Shown here piece by piece: positions 36,901 through 43,754 of a stretch of DNA of 64,000 nt; the first letter of the stretch is position 1, and each line of letters opens with the position of its first letter. This DNA is from Microbulbifer celer. GTDB lineage: Bacteria > Pseudomonadota > Gammaproteobacteria > Pseudomonadales > Cellvibrionaceae. Under the pieces are notes generated by a model. The model ran no database searches. It was not told the DNA's origin and saw only the letters and a list, made by a program, of their open reading frames with translations. The DNA lies in the NCBI RefSeq assembly GCF_020991125.1, contig NZ_CP087715.1, positions 2,445,501-2,509,500 of the forward strand. Direction: 5' to 3'. The translations under genes were made by a program, and so were the position numbers.

Positions 36901-37190
36901 TTGACGGTAACCAGTGCCGCCTGGTCTTCACTGATGGAGAAGTCGTAGGGAATTTCCTCCTCGCCCATACGCAGCACCAGATGGTGGCGGCCGCCCGTCA
37001 GGTCGCTGTGCCAGAATTTTTCCCCGGTGTTGGTGGTGCCGATCTGCTCGCCGTTCAGCAGCACTTCTGCCGCACCCTGGGGCTTGCCGTCTGTGAATAC
37101 TTCCAACCTGAGTGCCGCGGCCTGCGCCTGGCTGCCGACGGCAAGCCCGATGGCGCTGGCCAGTAGCGTTTTAGAAAGTCGAGATCCCAT
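33921..37190 (-). CDS. TonB-dependent receptor with carboxypeptidase-regulatory-like domain
   Basis: A 1089-residue outer-membrane receptor. The signal peptide ends near SQAQAA. Two small beta domains follow: about 25-95 with no clear family, then a carboxypeptidase-like regulatory domain at about 140-215 (IQGTVLSKDNQAPLRNVTVSVV, SDRYGKFELELPPGVYQLQL). The plug lies near 235-370 (RYAVVRGMKSRYQSTDLNG, PLDIFPAGIMQGLSLQKS), and the barrel ends LKASYDF. It lacks STN, so it is probably the transport receptor while its STN-containing paralogue at 24559-27657 signals. It heads a likely two-gene operon with the 1504-residue lipoprotein. The substrate is unknown; carbohydrate is possible given the adjacent cellulases. 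Confidence 0.87.
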   Translation of the reverse strand: MGSRLSKTLLASAIGLAVGSQAQAAALRLEVFTDGKPQGAAEVLLNGEQIGTTNTGEKFWHSDLTGGRHHLVLRMGEEEIPYDFSISEDQAALVTVNRASDSGETTHSLQRVDMDQLHQDGGVITGLIESQENLAPGLIQGTVLSKDNQAPLRNVTVSVVGSDVSAVSDRYGKFELELPPGVYQLQLAHSDYRPSQLNRLRVLPQMNLAVDVAMSTADVFAGPGNNTATGGAIEELQVVGRYLPGNPIEIERISSSVVDSIDFTQISRFDDSMVSSALKRVVGVSLEDDRYAVVRGMKSRYQSTDLNGATLPSTDPARRDLPLDIFPAGIMQGLSLQKSATADVPSSATAGHISMKTRDIPEQGFFKFSYSATRGDMHGDDLLMSGTEGDRDWLGMDDGSRELPEELKLTLNKWVDMKSGESGYGGFDEDAIIAMGQSIPHNKIQYGEAPIDSSMSFSGGDSWELGTQRLGVIGALRYANKWSSNTKTNFRYLKTGEGEHERIMLRDLSEVQDTNNVIDLSAMLNLQWDINDRHQLGLNNIALRHTTSSAEIDTSYQPPSSDTPLQENDIDAIKRETYERIKSQRVDWIEEQLLSHQLWGEHAIALPSRYLGELSVDWQLMEAATEYDRPNASRYTYRSSHRNSYQIFDGSVGGQYNVWEAMEEDNSGHRVDVELPIEDLYGISLTFKAGTNALQRDRDGVYQYYTIKGANQLPEEQLENPDPTQVYAPEDFTSLGGDDSGIYLSIGNKLPDDDVGFTGDSYLVEQDFTANYALLEANLYEKLKINLGTRRETFLLEGEQYAYTPEPLTELLDEERNTPSVSFTYLFNDAWQLRAAWSETVSWPEIFEVMPRTFTDIETLERYRGNPELKPADIENMDLRLEWYPSDTESITLALFSKDITNAIENRFDRIGDQFDYYTFDNAGFAEVTGIELDMRREFVLGTDQGHELFVQFNYTDITSEVEVTEGSHVFAQQIERPLQGQPEYIANLQLGYDHVDTGQEVTLVFNRKGEELAVASAGNNATPANVYRLAYNDLRLIYKKNFLSGLSLSASVDNLLDEEHVLEYEDYNTPYLQYASGRRFKLKASYDF

Positions 37191-37400
37191 GTCTCCCCCA
37201 CTTCAAACCTGAAAAATAAAAAATCGATGGCGTCGCCGTGCGGGCCATCGTGACTGATTGTTGTCGGGCGTTTTTATCGGATACGCGCTAAGCAACGCCT
37301 TCAAAGACGATGCGGGGCGCAATCGGCGACAGGAAAAGCGTGAAGATTTGGTGAAGGTTTTATGGACGGGCTATCAACAAACTGGTGTTGATAGAAATAA

Positions 37401-37430
37401 GAAAACCGGCGGGAGTCGCCGGTTTTCTTT
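37401..37430. terminator. Terminator after the GH6 gene
   Basis: An 11-bp perfect stem GAAAACCGGCG/CGCCGGTTTTC with loop GGAGT; the stem ends supply U-tracts on either strand. It lies 40 bp past the GH6 stop and upstream of the receptor gene promoter region. Confidence 0.8.
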
Positions 37431-37466
37431 ACTGCTGTTGTGCTGCGGTTTTATTACCGCGCTCGA

Positions 37467-39254
37467 TTATTCCTCCAACGGCGGGTAGGCATTTTCTACC
37501 AGCACCTGGAAGGCTTCCGGGAACCAGCGGCCCGCGTGCGGAGCGTTGTCCAGGGCACCGGTGCCGACGGAGCTGTCGTAGCGGTTCGGGGCATATGGAT
37601 CACACATGGGGTCGTGCCGCTTGGCCGGATCGTTGGGGTCCGGTGTGAAGTTGGGATCGCTCACACCATCGGACTCCCCTTGGGGTTTCACCCACACATA
37701 CGCGTCGATGCCCGGCGCCGGTTCTGCCTGCGGGCGGAATCCCACACCACCGGGCTGGTTACACCAGTTGCCGCGATGCACCCGGCGGTCGATACGGCTC
37801 TCACTCACATAGGTGTTGAGGTCGGTACTGGTGGACGGGCCGGTGGGCCGATCCGCGCCACCCCACCCATTACGGCCGGTATCAATCAGCATGCCGAGGG
37901 TTTCCGGAGCACCGCGGGCAACCATGGCTTCGCGCCAGTCCTGGGCAAAGGTGAGCTCTTCCAGGTAGTCGTTCCACTCGTAGAAATCCGCTGCACGTAC
38001 CGGCTGGCCACCCACGTTCAGGGTCGGATCCGGCAGGTAAGGTTCTTCCACCGGAGTATAGTTGGAGGAGTTGGTGACGAAGCCGGCAACGCTGTCCCAG
38101 CCTGCATCGGTGGACTCCACCACATCGCCGATCAGGTCGATTGCAGGACCGAAGTTGCTGCTCCAGCCAAGCCAGCCCGAATGGGCGATGTCCACGTAGG
38201 AATAAACATTATCCAGCGGCGCCAACTGGTTCAGCGCGTAGCGGATACCGTCGCGATAACCACCGGGGCCATCCGCTTCCTGACAGTCCGGCAGGCTGAT
38301 ATTGGTAATCAGGTTCGGCAGCGAATCCACTTCGATGATAGTGACGATATTTATATCGGCGTAAGCCGGGTCTGCGAGGACCTCTACCAGCGGATCGATG
38401 TATTCGGTCTGGTAGCGCTCAAAGCCATTCTCAGCGATCAGCAGTTCACCGTTAGACGCAAGCGCGGCGCAGTCGCGGTTGGGTAAGTTGTACACCACCA
38501 CCATAAACAGGTCGGCGCCCTGGGCCAGTGCCGCATCGAGATGTCCACGCAGGCCGCGACCATCGGTGAGTGCGCCAATGCGGTCCATCCACACCGCGGA
38601 GCTCACGTCGGCAATCGCCGCGCCGCCGGGCTCGTTCATGGCATTCTCGGCCCAGTCCGGATTCACATACCAGTTACTGGACGCAGTGAAGGGATTATCC
38701 AGACGGCCACCGGAGCTGCCGCTACCACCGGAACCCGAGGAGCTGGAGCTAGAGCTGGATGAGCTGCCGCCGGACGAACTCGAAGACGAACTCGAAGAAG
38801 AGGAGCTTGAGGAAGAAGAGCTGGAAGAGGAAGAACTGCTGGACGAGCTGCCACCGGAAGAACTGCCGCCCTCGCCGTCTACGCTGATTTCCACTGCGCT
38901 CTGGCCACCGGGGAAGGCGACAAAACCAATGGTGACCTGGCCGCCCACGGGAATTTCATTATTGTAACCCGCGGAGGCGAGCACATAACTGCTGCCGTTG
39001 TGGGATTCGACAACACCGTTCCAGATATTATCGATATCCACCGCCATATCGAAAGACAGATTCCAGTCTGTCAGTGGCTCGGTGCCATCATTAACCACGG
39101 TGACTTCTGCCTGAAAACCACCACCCCAGTCGCTGACGATATTCATGCTCGCCTGTGCGGCCAGTGCCTGGGCACCCCACAACAGGGAGGCCACACTGCC
39201 GAGGCCCGCATACAACCATCGCCTGGTCGTATTTCTTTCTGTGAAAAAATTCAT
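37467..39254 (-). CDS. Secreted GH6 cellulase with CBM2 and polyserine linker
   Basis: A 595-residue secreted enzyme. A signal peptide (about 1-27) is followed by a CBM2 cellulose-binding module at about 30-125 (NIVSDWGGGFQAEVTVVNDG), a Gly/Ser linker of roughly 55 residues with long unbroken Ser runs, and a GH6 catalytic domain to the end. The GH6 motifs YNLPNRDCAA and TIIEVDSLPN carry the catalytic Asp residues known from GH6 enzymes; the C-terminal half contains WVKPQGESDG. It acts on beta-1,4-glucan outside the cell as an endoglucanase or cellobiohydrolase. ATG 39254 is preferred to the TTG at 39272. A GH5 gene lies immediately upstream. Confidence 0.93.
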   Translation of the reverse strand: MNFFTERNTTRRWLYAGLGSVASLLWGAQALAAQASMNIVSDWGGGFQAEVTVVNDGTEPLTDWNLSFDMAVDIDNIWNGVVESHNGSSYVLASAGYNNEIPVGGQVTIGFVAFPGGQSAVEISVDGEGGSSSGGSSSSSSSSSSSSSSSSSSSSSSSSSSGGSSSSSSSSSSGSGGSGSSGGRLDNPFTASSNWYVNPDWAENAMNEPGGAAIADVSSAVWMDRIGALTDGRGLRGHLDAALAQGADLFMVVVYNLPNRDCAALASNGELLIAENGFERYQTEYIDPLVEVLADPAYADINIVTIIEVDSLPNLITNISLPDCQEADGPGGYRDGIRYALNQLAPLDNVYSYVDIAHSGWLGWSSNFGPAIDLIGDVVESTDAGWDSVAGFVTNSSNYTPVEEPYLPDPTLNVGGQPVRAADFYEWNDYLEELTFAQDWREAMVARGAPETLGMLIDTGRNGWGGADRPTGPSTSTDLNTYVSESRIDRRVHRGNWCNQPGGVGFRPQAEPAPGIDAYVWVKPQGESDGVSDPNFTPDPNDPAKRHDPMCDPYAPNRYDSSVGTGALDNAPHAGRWFPEAFQVLVENAYPPLEE

Positions 39255-39302
39255 TATCGCTATCCGTTCCAATTATTTTTATCGGAATATTTTTGCTGAA
39301 AG

Positions 39303-39333
39303 AATACCGGTGCCCTTGCGGGGCACCGGTATT
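39303..39333. terminator. Hairpin between GH5 and GH6 genes
   Basis: A perfect 13-bp stem AATACCGGTGCCC/GGGCACCGGTATT with 5-nt loop, 14 bp past the GH5 stop and about 50 bp before the GH6 start. On the minus strand it is followed by TCTTTC, a weak U-tract. It probably terminates or attenuates GH5 transcription ahead of GH6. Confidence 0.7.
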
Positions 39334-39346
39334 GTCGCGCGGGGAA

Positions 39347-41284
39347 TTACTCGGAAGAGTTGCTCCACAGGCGGTTCAGCAGGTTGGTTTTACGCTGGTC
39401 GAAATCGAGCCATTCGCCCCAACCGGTGGTGTTGCTCTGAGGATCGTACGCGTGGCCGTACCAACCACCGGTATCACCGGATTCCGGGTTGATGGACCAG
39501 TAGCAGCCCTGGATATTTTCCTCGACCATATAATCGACAAAAATCTCCTGCCATTGCTGATCAATACCCGGGGTGATGTGTCCCCAGCGCGCCTGATCGC
39601 GCAGGGTGGCTTTTTCCGGCCAGTCCATATTGCCGCCGAACTCGCCTACCACGACCGCATAACCCTGATCGCGCAGATAGCCAAAGTGCTCTTCCCAGCC
39701 CAGGCGCAGATGTTCAGGATCGAGCACGATGTTACAACCGGCATCACCGGCTTCATCGCCCTCAAGGCCTTCACACTCTGGCTGCGCTGCTACATCCATA
39801 TAGCTGGCCTGTACAAATACAGACGGGCCGTAAGTGTGCGGAGACCAGACCAGTCGATCACGGGGAACGTCAGGCAGGTTGTCACCGGCTTCGAACAGGT
39901 TTTCACCCCAGTTCGGGTTGGTGGATTCATCACCGTGGGGAACCTGGGTGATGGTTTCCGGGGTGCCGTCCTGGTTATTGGCAGTAGCGGAAATGCCCTG
40001 CACAAACAGCAGCGTGTCCTGGTTCACCTCATTGATGGCGACGTAGGCGTCTTCCACCAGAGCTTTCCAGTCTTCCCAGGTGTAGTCCCACGGCTCGTTG
40101 AAAATATCGATACCGATGATGTTGTCGACACCCAGTTCCTGTTCCAGGCTGGCCAGCTCGCGCAGGTTGTCGAGCCAGATATCACGGTCGTACGGCTGAA
40201 TATTGGTAACGCCATCGGGGTTATTGGTGGCGGCACAGGAGCTGTCCTCCCGCGGGAAGTCATACATATCGCGAGTGCGGTCTACATAGGGCGGACGCGC
40301 ATCCAGTCGGCCCGCACGCCAGCCCACATAGTTGGAGCAGGAGTGAATATCCAGCATCACTTCGATACCATTCTCGTCGGCAGCGATGATGAATTCCTCC
40401 ATCGCTTGGCGGGCATTCGGTACCAGCACAGACTCGTGGTTTTTCAGTACATCGCCCATGCCCTGGGGATCATTGGGATCCAGGGTCTGCGGCGCAACCG
40501 GGAAGCGCACCACATTCACACCCATGGCGGTGATCTCGCTCATGGTCTGCTGGATGGTACGCCCGGTTCCGGCGTTGTTATTGGCCCAGAAAGTATTGCC
40601 CATGTACAACTCCATGGGTGCACCACTGGGGTTATCGGGATCGTCAGACGGCTCGTGACGTCCTTCCAGGCCGAACCAGGAACCACAGTTCATGGGAATG
40701 ACTTCACCGTTTTTGGTGATATTGCCGGTTTCGTCCACGCGGAAACGGCCACCAGTAGGTTCGCCGCCGGAACTGCCACCTGAAGAGCTGGAAGAACTGC
40801 CGCCGGAACCGGAGCCACCGGATGAGCCCGAGGAGCTGGAAGAGCTACCGCCAGAGCCGGAACCACCGGATGAAGAAGAGCTCGAAGAGCTACTGCTGGA
40901 GGATCCACCGGAGGATGAGCCCCCACCATCGCCTGCTACCGTGACATCCGGAATCGGCTGACCACCGGGGTTGGCAGTAAAGCCGACAGAGACTTCCGCG
41001 CCCGGGGCAATGGAATTATTGTAGGCCGCAGCACTGATAACATACTGGCTGGCACTCTGGGACTCGATTACCCCATTCCAGAGACTGCTGATATCAACGT
41101 CCATGTTGAAAGACACAGACCAATTGGTGAGCGGTTCACTGCCGTCATTGACGACTACGATTTCCCCCTGGAAACCACTTCCCCAGTCATTGAGGACACG
41201 CATTTCCGCTTCCGCCGCCATCAGTGAACCCGAGGCGAGCCCCAGCCACAATGCGAGGCCGGTTTTTACAAACTTACGATTCAT
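39347..41284 (-). CDS. Secreted GH5 cellulase with CBM2 and Gly/Ser linker
   Basis: A 645-residue secreted endoglucanase-type enzyme. The signal peptide ends near SGSLMAAE. CBM2 spans about 25-118 (RVLNDWGSGFQGEIVVVNDG). A linker of about 60 residues holds three Ser blocks separated by GGSGSGG. The GH5 domain covers about 185-645 and has IDIFNEPWD with the acid/base Glu, WSPHTYGPSVF, and VVVGEFGG with the nucleophile Glu. It hydrolyses beta-1,4-glucans extracellularly. Its CBM2 resembles that of the neighbouring GH6 enzyme, indicating shared module ancestry. Mannan activity is possible within GH5, but the cellulose-binding module and partner favour cellulose. Confidence 0.92.
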   Translation of the reverse strand: MNRKFVKTGLALWLGLASGSLMAAEAEMRVLNDWGSGFQGEIVVVNDGSEPLTNWSVSFNMDVDISSLWNGVIESQSASQYVISAAAYNNSIAPGAEVSVGFTANPGGQPIPDVTVAGDGGGSSSGGSSSSSSSSSSSSGGSGSGGSSSSSSGSSGGSGSGGSSSSSSGGSSGGEPTGGRFRVDETGNITKNGEVIPMNCGSWFGLEGRHEPSDDPDNPSGAPMELYMGNTFWANNNAGTGRTIQQTMSEITAMGVNVVRFPVAPQTLDPNDPQGMGDVLKNHESVLVPNARQAMEEFIIAADENGIEVMLDIHSCSNYVGWRAGRLDARPPYVDRTRDMYDFPREDSSCAATNNPDGVTNIQPYDRDIWLDNLRELASLEQELGVDNIIGIDIFNEPWDYTWEDWKALVEDAYVAINEVNQDTLLFVQGISATANNQDGTPETITQVPHGDESTNPNWGENLFEAGDNLPDVPRDRLVWSPHTYGPSVFVQASYMDVAAQPECEGLEGDEAGDAGCNIVLDPEHLRLGWEEHFGYLRDQGYAVVVGEFGGNMDWPEKATLRDQARWGHITPGIDQQWQEIFVDYMVEENIQGCYWSINPESGDTGGWYGHAYDPQSNTTGWGEWLDFDQRKTNLLNRLWSNSSE

Positions 41285-41344
41285 TTCGCTTCTCTCCAGT
41301 CGCTATGAAATATGTGCGAATTATTTTTTGATGCAAGCTCACCG

Positions 41345-41366
41345 GTTACTACCAAGCGGTAGTGAC
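41345..41366. promoter_or_regulatory. Imperfect dyad upstream of the GH5 gene
   Basis: GTTACTACC-AAGC-GGTAGTGAC has 8 of 9 paired positions and lies 61 bp upstream of the GH5 ATG, in a 229-bp gap. It could be a repressor or activator operator, or a weak hairpin ending the upstream gene. No U-tract follows, which favours an operator. Confidence 0.4.
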
Positions 41367-41513
41367 GGCACACTCCGATTTACTTCGCACCTGGCTTCCT
41401 GCCATACCCCTTCCCTGCACAACGGATGCCGCCCACCCGTACTGCTGCGCTTCAGAACCTCTTCTTCCTGTTAAATCCTGTGAGATTTTTTTATTGATTT
41501 TTCGGTTCCACAG

Positions 41514-42239
41514 CTACTGAGACGTCATTTCAGCCAGGACGTACATCCGCTGTACCACCTGATCACCATCCAGCATGTCGACCAACAGTTCTCCCCGCTC
41601 CGAGAGATAAGTCATATCCAGCACTTCACCGGTGGCGCCACCCAACTGCCGGTAATTACTGCCATCGGGCAGACTCACGGCGAGGGTACTTCGATCGGCT
41701 GTAGACAGTTGTCCATCACCATTGCTATCCCGTTCCACAAACTGGTAAAGAATGCGCTGGGTCACAGCGCCGTATCCAACATTGTTGTGGTAGAGGGGCC
41801 AGTAACCGGTGACGACCTGGCTGTTGTCATCAAACAGCCGCTGGGGTCGAATTCCTTCACGAATAAAAAACTCGATATTGCGCAGCTCTCCATCATCTCC
41901 GGAGTCCCCGGCGGTTCTGAGCTCGTGCAAGTGAATGGAGACGCCGAGCAAATCCACCTCTCGCCTTTCCAGCTGTGCAGCTGAAACCGGAGCTGGCGGC
42001 GTTGACGCTTGTTGTTTCGACGTAATTGCTGAATTGGTCTCTGCCCCGCCTTTCCGCAGCCGTTCCGCTGGCGCCGCGGTGTTGGAAACAGGGGGCTCAG
42101 TCGCCGGCCGTGCAGTTTGTGTCACCGGGGTTTGCGATCCGTTGAGCAGGAACAGCCACACCAGCAGTGCAATCACGCCCAAAAAAAGGACTGGCATAAG
42201 CCGGTCGCGAATCCATTGTTCAGTTCGATCAGCAGACAT
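41514..42239 (-). CDS. Membrane-anchored protein of unknown function with EF-hand-like loop
   Basis: I do not recognise the family. The 241-residue product has one N-terminal membrane segment (about 15-34, LMPVLFLGVIALLVWLFLLNG) with a charged cytoplasmic start, so it is anchored in the inner membrane facing the periplasm. A Pro/Ala/Thr-rich stretch follows (about 40-80), then a folded part containing DSNGDGQLSTADR, which fits a calcium-binding EF-hand or dockerin-like loop, and YWPLYHNNVGYGAVTQRILYQFVE. ATG 42239 has AAGGA 8 nt upstream. It follows the beta-propeller gene after 20 bp, so the two are likely co-expressed. Confidence 0.65.
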   Translation of the reverse strand: MSADRTEQWIRDRLMPVLFLGVIALLVWLFLLNGSQTPVTQTARPATEPPVSNTAAPAERLRKGGAETNSAITSKQQASTPPAPVSAAQLERREVDLLGVSIHLHELRTAGDSGDDGELRNIEFFIREGIRPQRLFDDNSQVVTGYWPLYHNNVGYGAVTQRILYQFVERDSNGDGQLSTADRSTLAVSLPDGSNYRQLGGATGEVLDMTYLSERGELLVDMLDGDQVVQRMYVLAEMTSQ

Positions 42240-42259
42240 CAGATAGATCCTTAACAGGC

Positions 42260-43534
42260 TCAATTACGCACGGCGAGCACAGATTTTTTCGACACATCGT
42301 CGAATATCCGTTGTCTCTCGCCGCCCTGCAGATCCTGCACAACCAACGAATACTTTCTCGCATCAAGCTGTTCGGCAAACAGATAGGCTATCTGCGAGTC
42401 GCCAAAAAAAACCGGCGCGCGGGCTGCGCCACCCGCCCCGGCCAAGGGCTCACGATGACCATCCAGGTCCGTGTGAAACACCTGCATGCTGCCTTCATAT
42501 ACTTTGCGATGATTGCGCTCGTCGTAGAAATAGCGGTAATCCACCAGTGCCGAGTACAGCAGAGACTTATTGTCTGCGGACCAACTCACCGGGCTTTGTA
42601 CCTGATGGCTGGCATCAGAAACCGGCACATCCTCCCGCCCCTGTAACGCGAGTACTCGCAAAGTACGCACCCCCGCCTCGTCGGGATGAAGAATGTAGGC
42701 GATGCGTTCGCCATCCGGCGACCAGGCCAGCGATGTCACACTCCCACACTGCGGGCAAGAGCCTTCCGCTTGCGCGCCCAGCCGCGGAAATTCTTTCAGT
42801 ACCGAGGGGATAAATGGGATCGCATCATTGCTGGGGAAGTGGTCACCCGACTTGCCGCTCACGCCTGGATCTTCACTCGAATGACACGCCGGCCTCAGCA
42901 GCATCAGCGCAGCCCCCGTCTCAGAGCGCATGGCGATTACAAAACTGCTGCCATCTGGTGACCACGCGAAATCAAGAATCTCGCCGGCAGAAAATACGGG
43001 TTGTGGAGACTTGCCTTTTTTATCCGGCGTGTCGCTTTTGGGAAGTGCCTGAACCAGTAATTGGCTTCGCTCGTAGACATAGGCCAACCGGCGCCCGTCG
43101 GGACTGAAGCGCGGCAACATTTCATTGCCAGGTGTTTTTGTCAGCCGCTCCAGTGCTCCTCCCCTCTGCGGCGCCCAATAAATATCGAACGCTTCCGTGC
43201 GCCGGTGAATATCAATTTCAGTGCTCTCCTCGCGATTGGAAGAGAAGGCCACAGCGCCGAGACTGGAGATATCCGCATCCACATCCCGCCAGCGGATATT
43301 GTCGGTAACCTGTTGTAATTTCCCATCTGCGGAGTAAGTGACCACATTGGAAACCGGCCCCATCACTTTGCTGCTGAATGCCAACTCCTGTGCGGAAACA
43401 CACATGGAAAAAGCGAAACACAACATACTGGCAAATCCAAAAAGCCTGCTAATTCCCACAGCGAGGTGATTGACCACTGGCAGTGATATCTCCAATTTTC
43501 CGACCTTGCAGTAAAAGAGTATTTCCGGCGCCAT
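42260..43534 (-). CDS. TolB-like beta-propeller (PD40) exported protein
   Basis: A protein of up to 424 residues with an internal hydrophobic signal-like segment (RLFGFASMLCFAFSMCVSAQ). The start is uncertain: ATG 43534 leaves a 28-residue leader, and GTG codons near 43470 would give a standard signal peptide. The mature part has PD40-type repeats as in TolB and prolyl oligopeptidase propellers: RFSPDGRRLAYVYE, AWSPDGSSFVIAM, AWSPDGERIAYILH, SWSADNKSLLYSA. A CPQCG motif is present between blades. It probably acts in the periplasm or at the envelope as a binding scaffold; no enzyme domain is attached. It lies 20 bp upstream of the EF-hand-like membrane protein gene. Confidence 0.7.
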   Translation of the reverse strand: MAPEILFYCKVGKLEISLPVVNHLAVGISRLFGFASMLCFAFSMCVSAQELAFSSKVMGPVSNVVTYSADGKLQQVTDNIRWRDVDADISSLGAVAFSSNREESTEIDIHRRTEAFDIYWAPQRGGALERLTKTPGNEMLPRFSPDGRRLAYVYERSQLLVQALPKSDTPDKKGKSPQPVFSAGEILDFAWSPDGSSFVIAMRSETGAALMLLRPACHSSEDPGVSGKSGDHFPSNDAIPFIPSVLKEFPRLGAQAEGSCPQCGSVTSLAWSPDGERIAYILHPDEAGVRTLRVLALQGREDVPVSDASHQVQSPVSWSADNKSLLYSALVDYRYFYDERNHRKVYEGSMQVFHTDLDGHREPLAGAGGAARAPVFFGDSQIAYLFAEQLDARKYSLVVQDLQGGERQRIFDDVSKKSVLAVRN

Positions 43535-43542
43535 ACATCATT

Positions 43543-43568
43543 GATGTACATACGCGATGTACATGCGC
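43543..43568. promoter_or_regulatory. Tandem 13-bp repeat upstream of the propeller gene
   Basis: GATGTACATACGC is followed immediately by GATGTACATGCGC (12 of 13 identical). Each contains the palindrome TGTACA. The pair sits 9 bp beyond the ATG at 43534, where promoter or operator elements would be expected, or inside the promoter if the later start is used. Confidence 0.45.
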
Positions 43569-43722
43569 TTAGTTGCAACGTGTCTGGAATTGAAAACAAC
43601 CCCGTGGAAAGATGATCCAGAAGCCAATTTGTTAAAAATGTGGACGGGTGTCACGAACGAAAGAGGAAGGATGCGAAAGGCAGGGCAATGTGAAGGTGGA
43701 CTTGTTCACACAGAAACAGGAG

Positions 43723-43746
43723 AAAGCCCGGCGGCTGCCGGGCTTA
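43723..43746 (-). terminator. Terminator-like hairpin after the prolyl oligopeptidase gene
   Basis: Stem AGCCCGGC/GCCGGGCT with GGCT loop at 43725-43744, 11 bp past the stop at 43755; the following minus-strand sequence (TTCTCC) is only weakly U-rich. Confidence 0.65.
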
Positions 43747-43754
43747 TGTCATTA

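Noticed and set aside
38479-38967. Rightward frame with a poly-Glu/Leu stretch
   Set aside because: It is the complement of the polyserine linker in the GH6 gene; the acidic repeat is an artefact of reading Ser codons backwards.
39293-40783. Rightward 496-codon frame opposite the GH5 cellulase
   Set aside because: It is a shadow of the GH5 gene, whose catalytic motifs and CBM2 are clear on the other strand.
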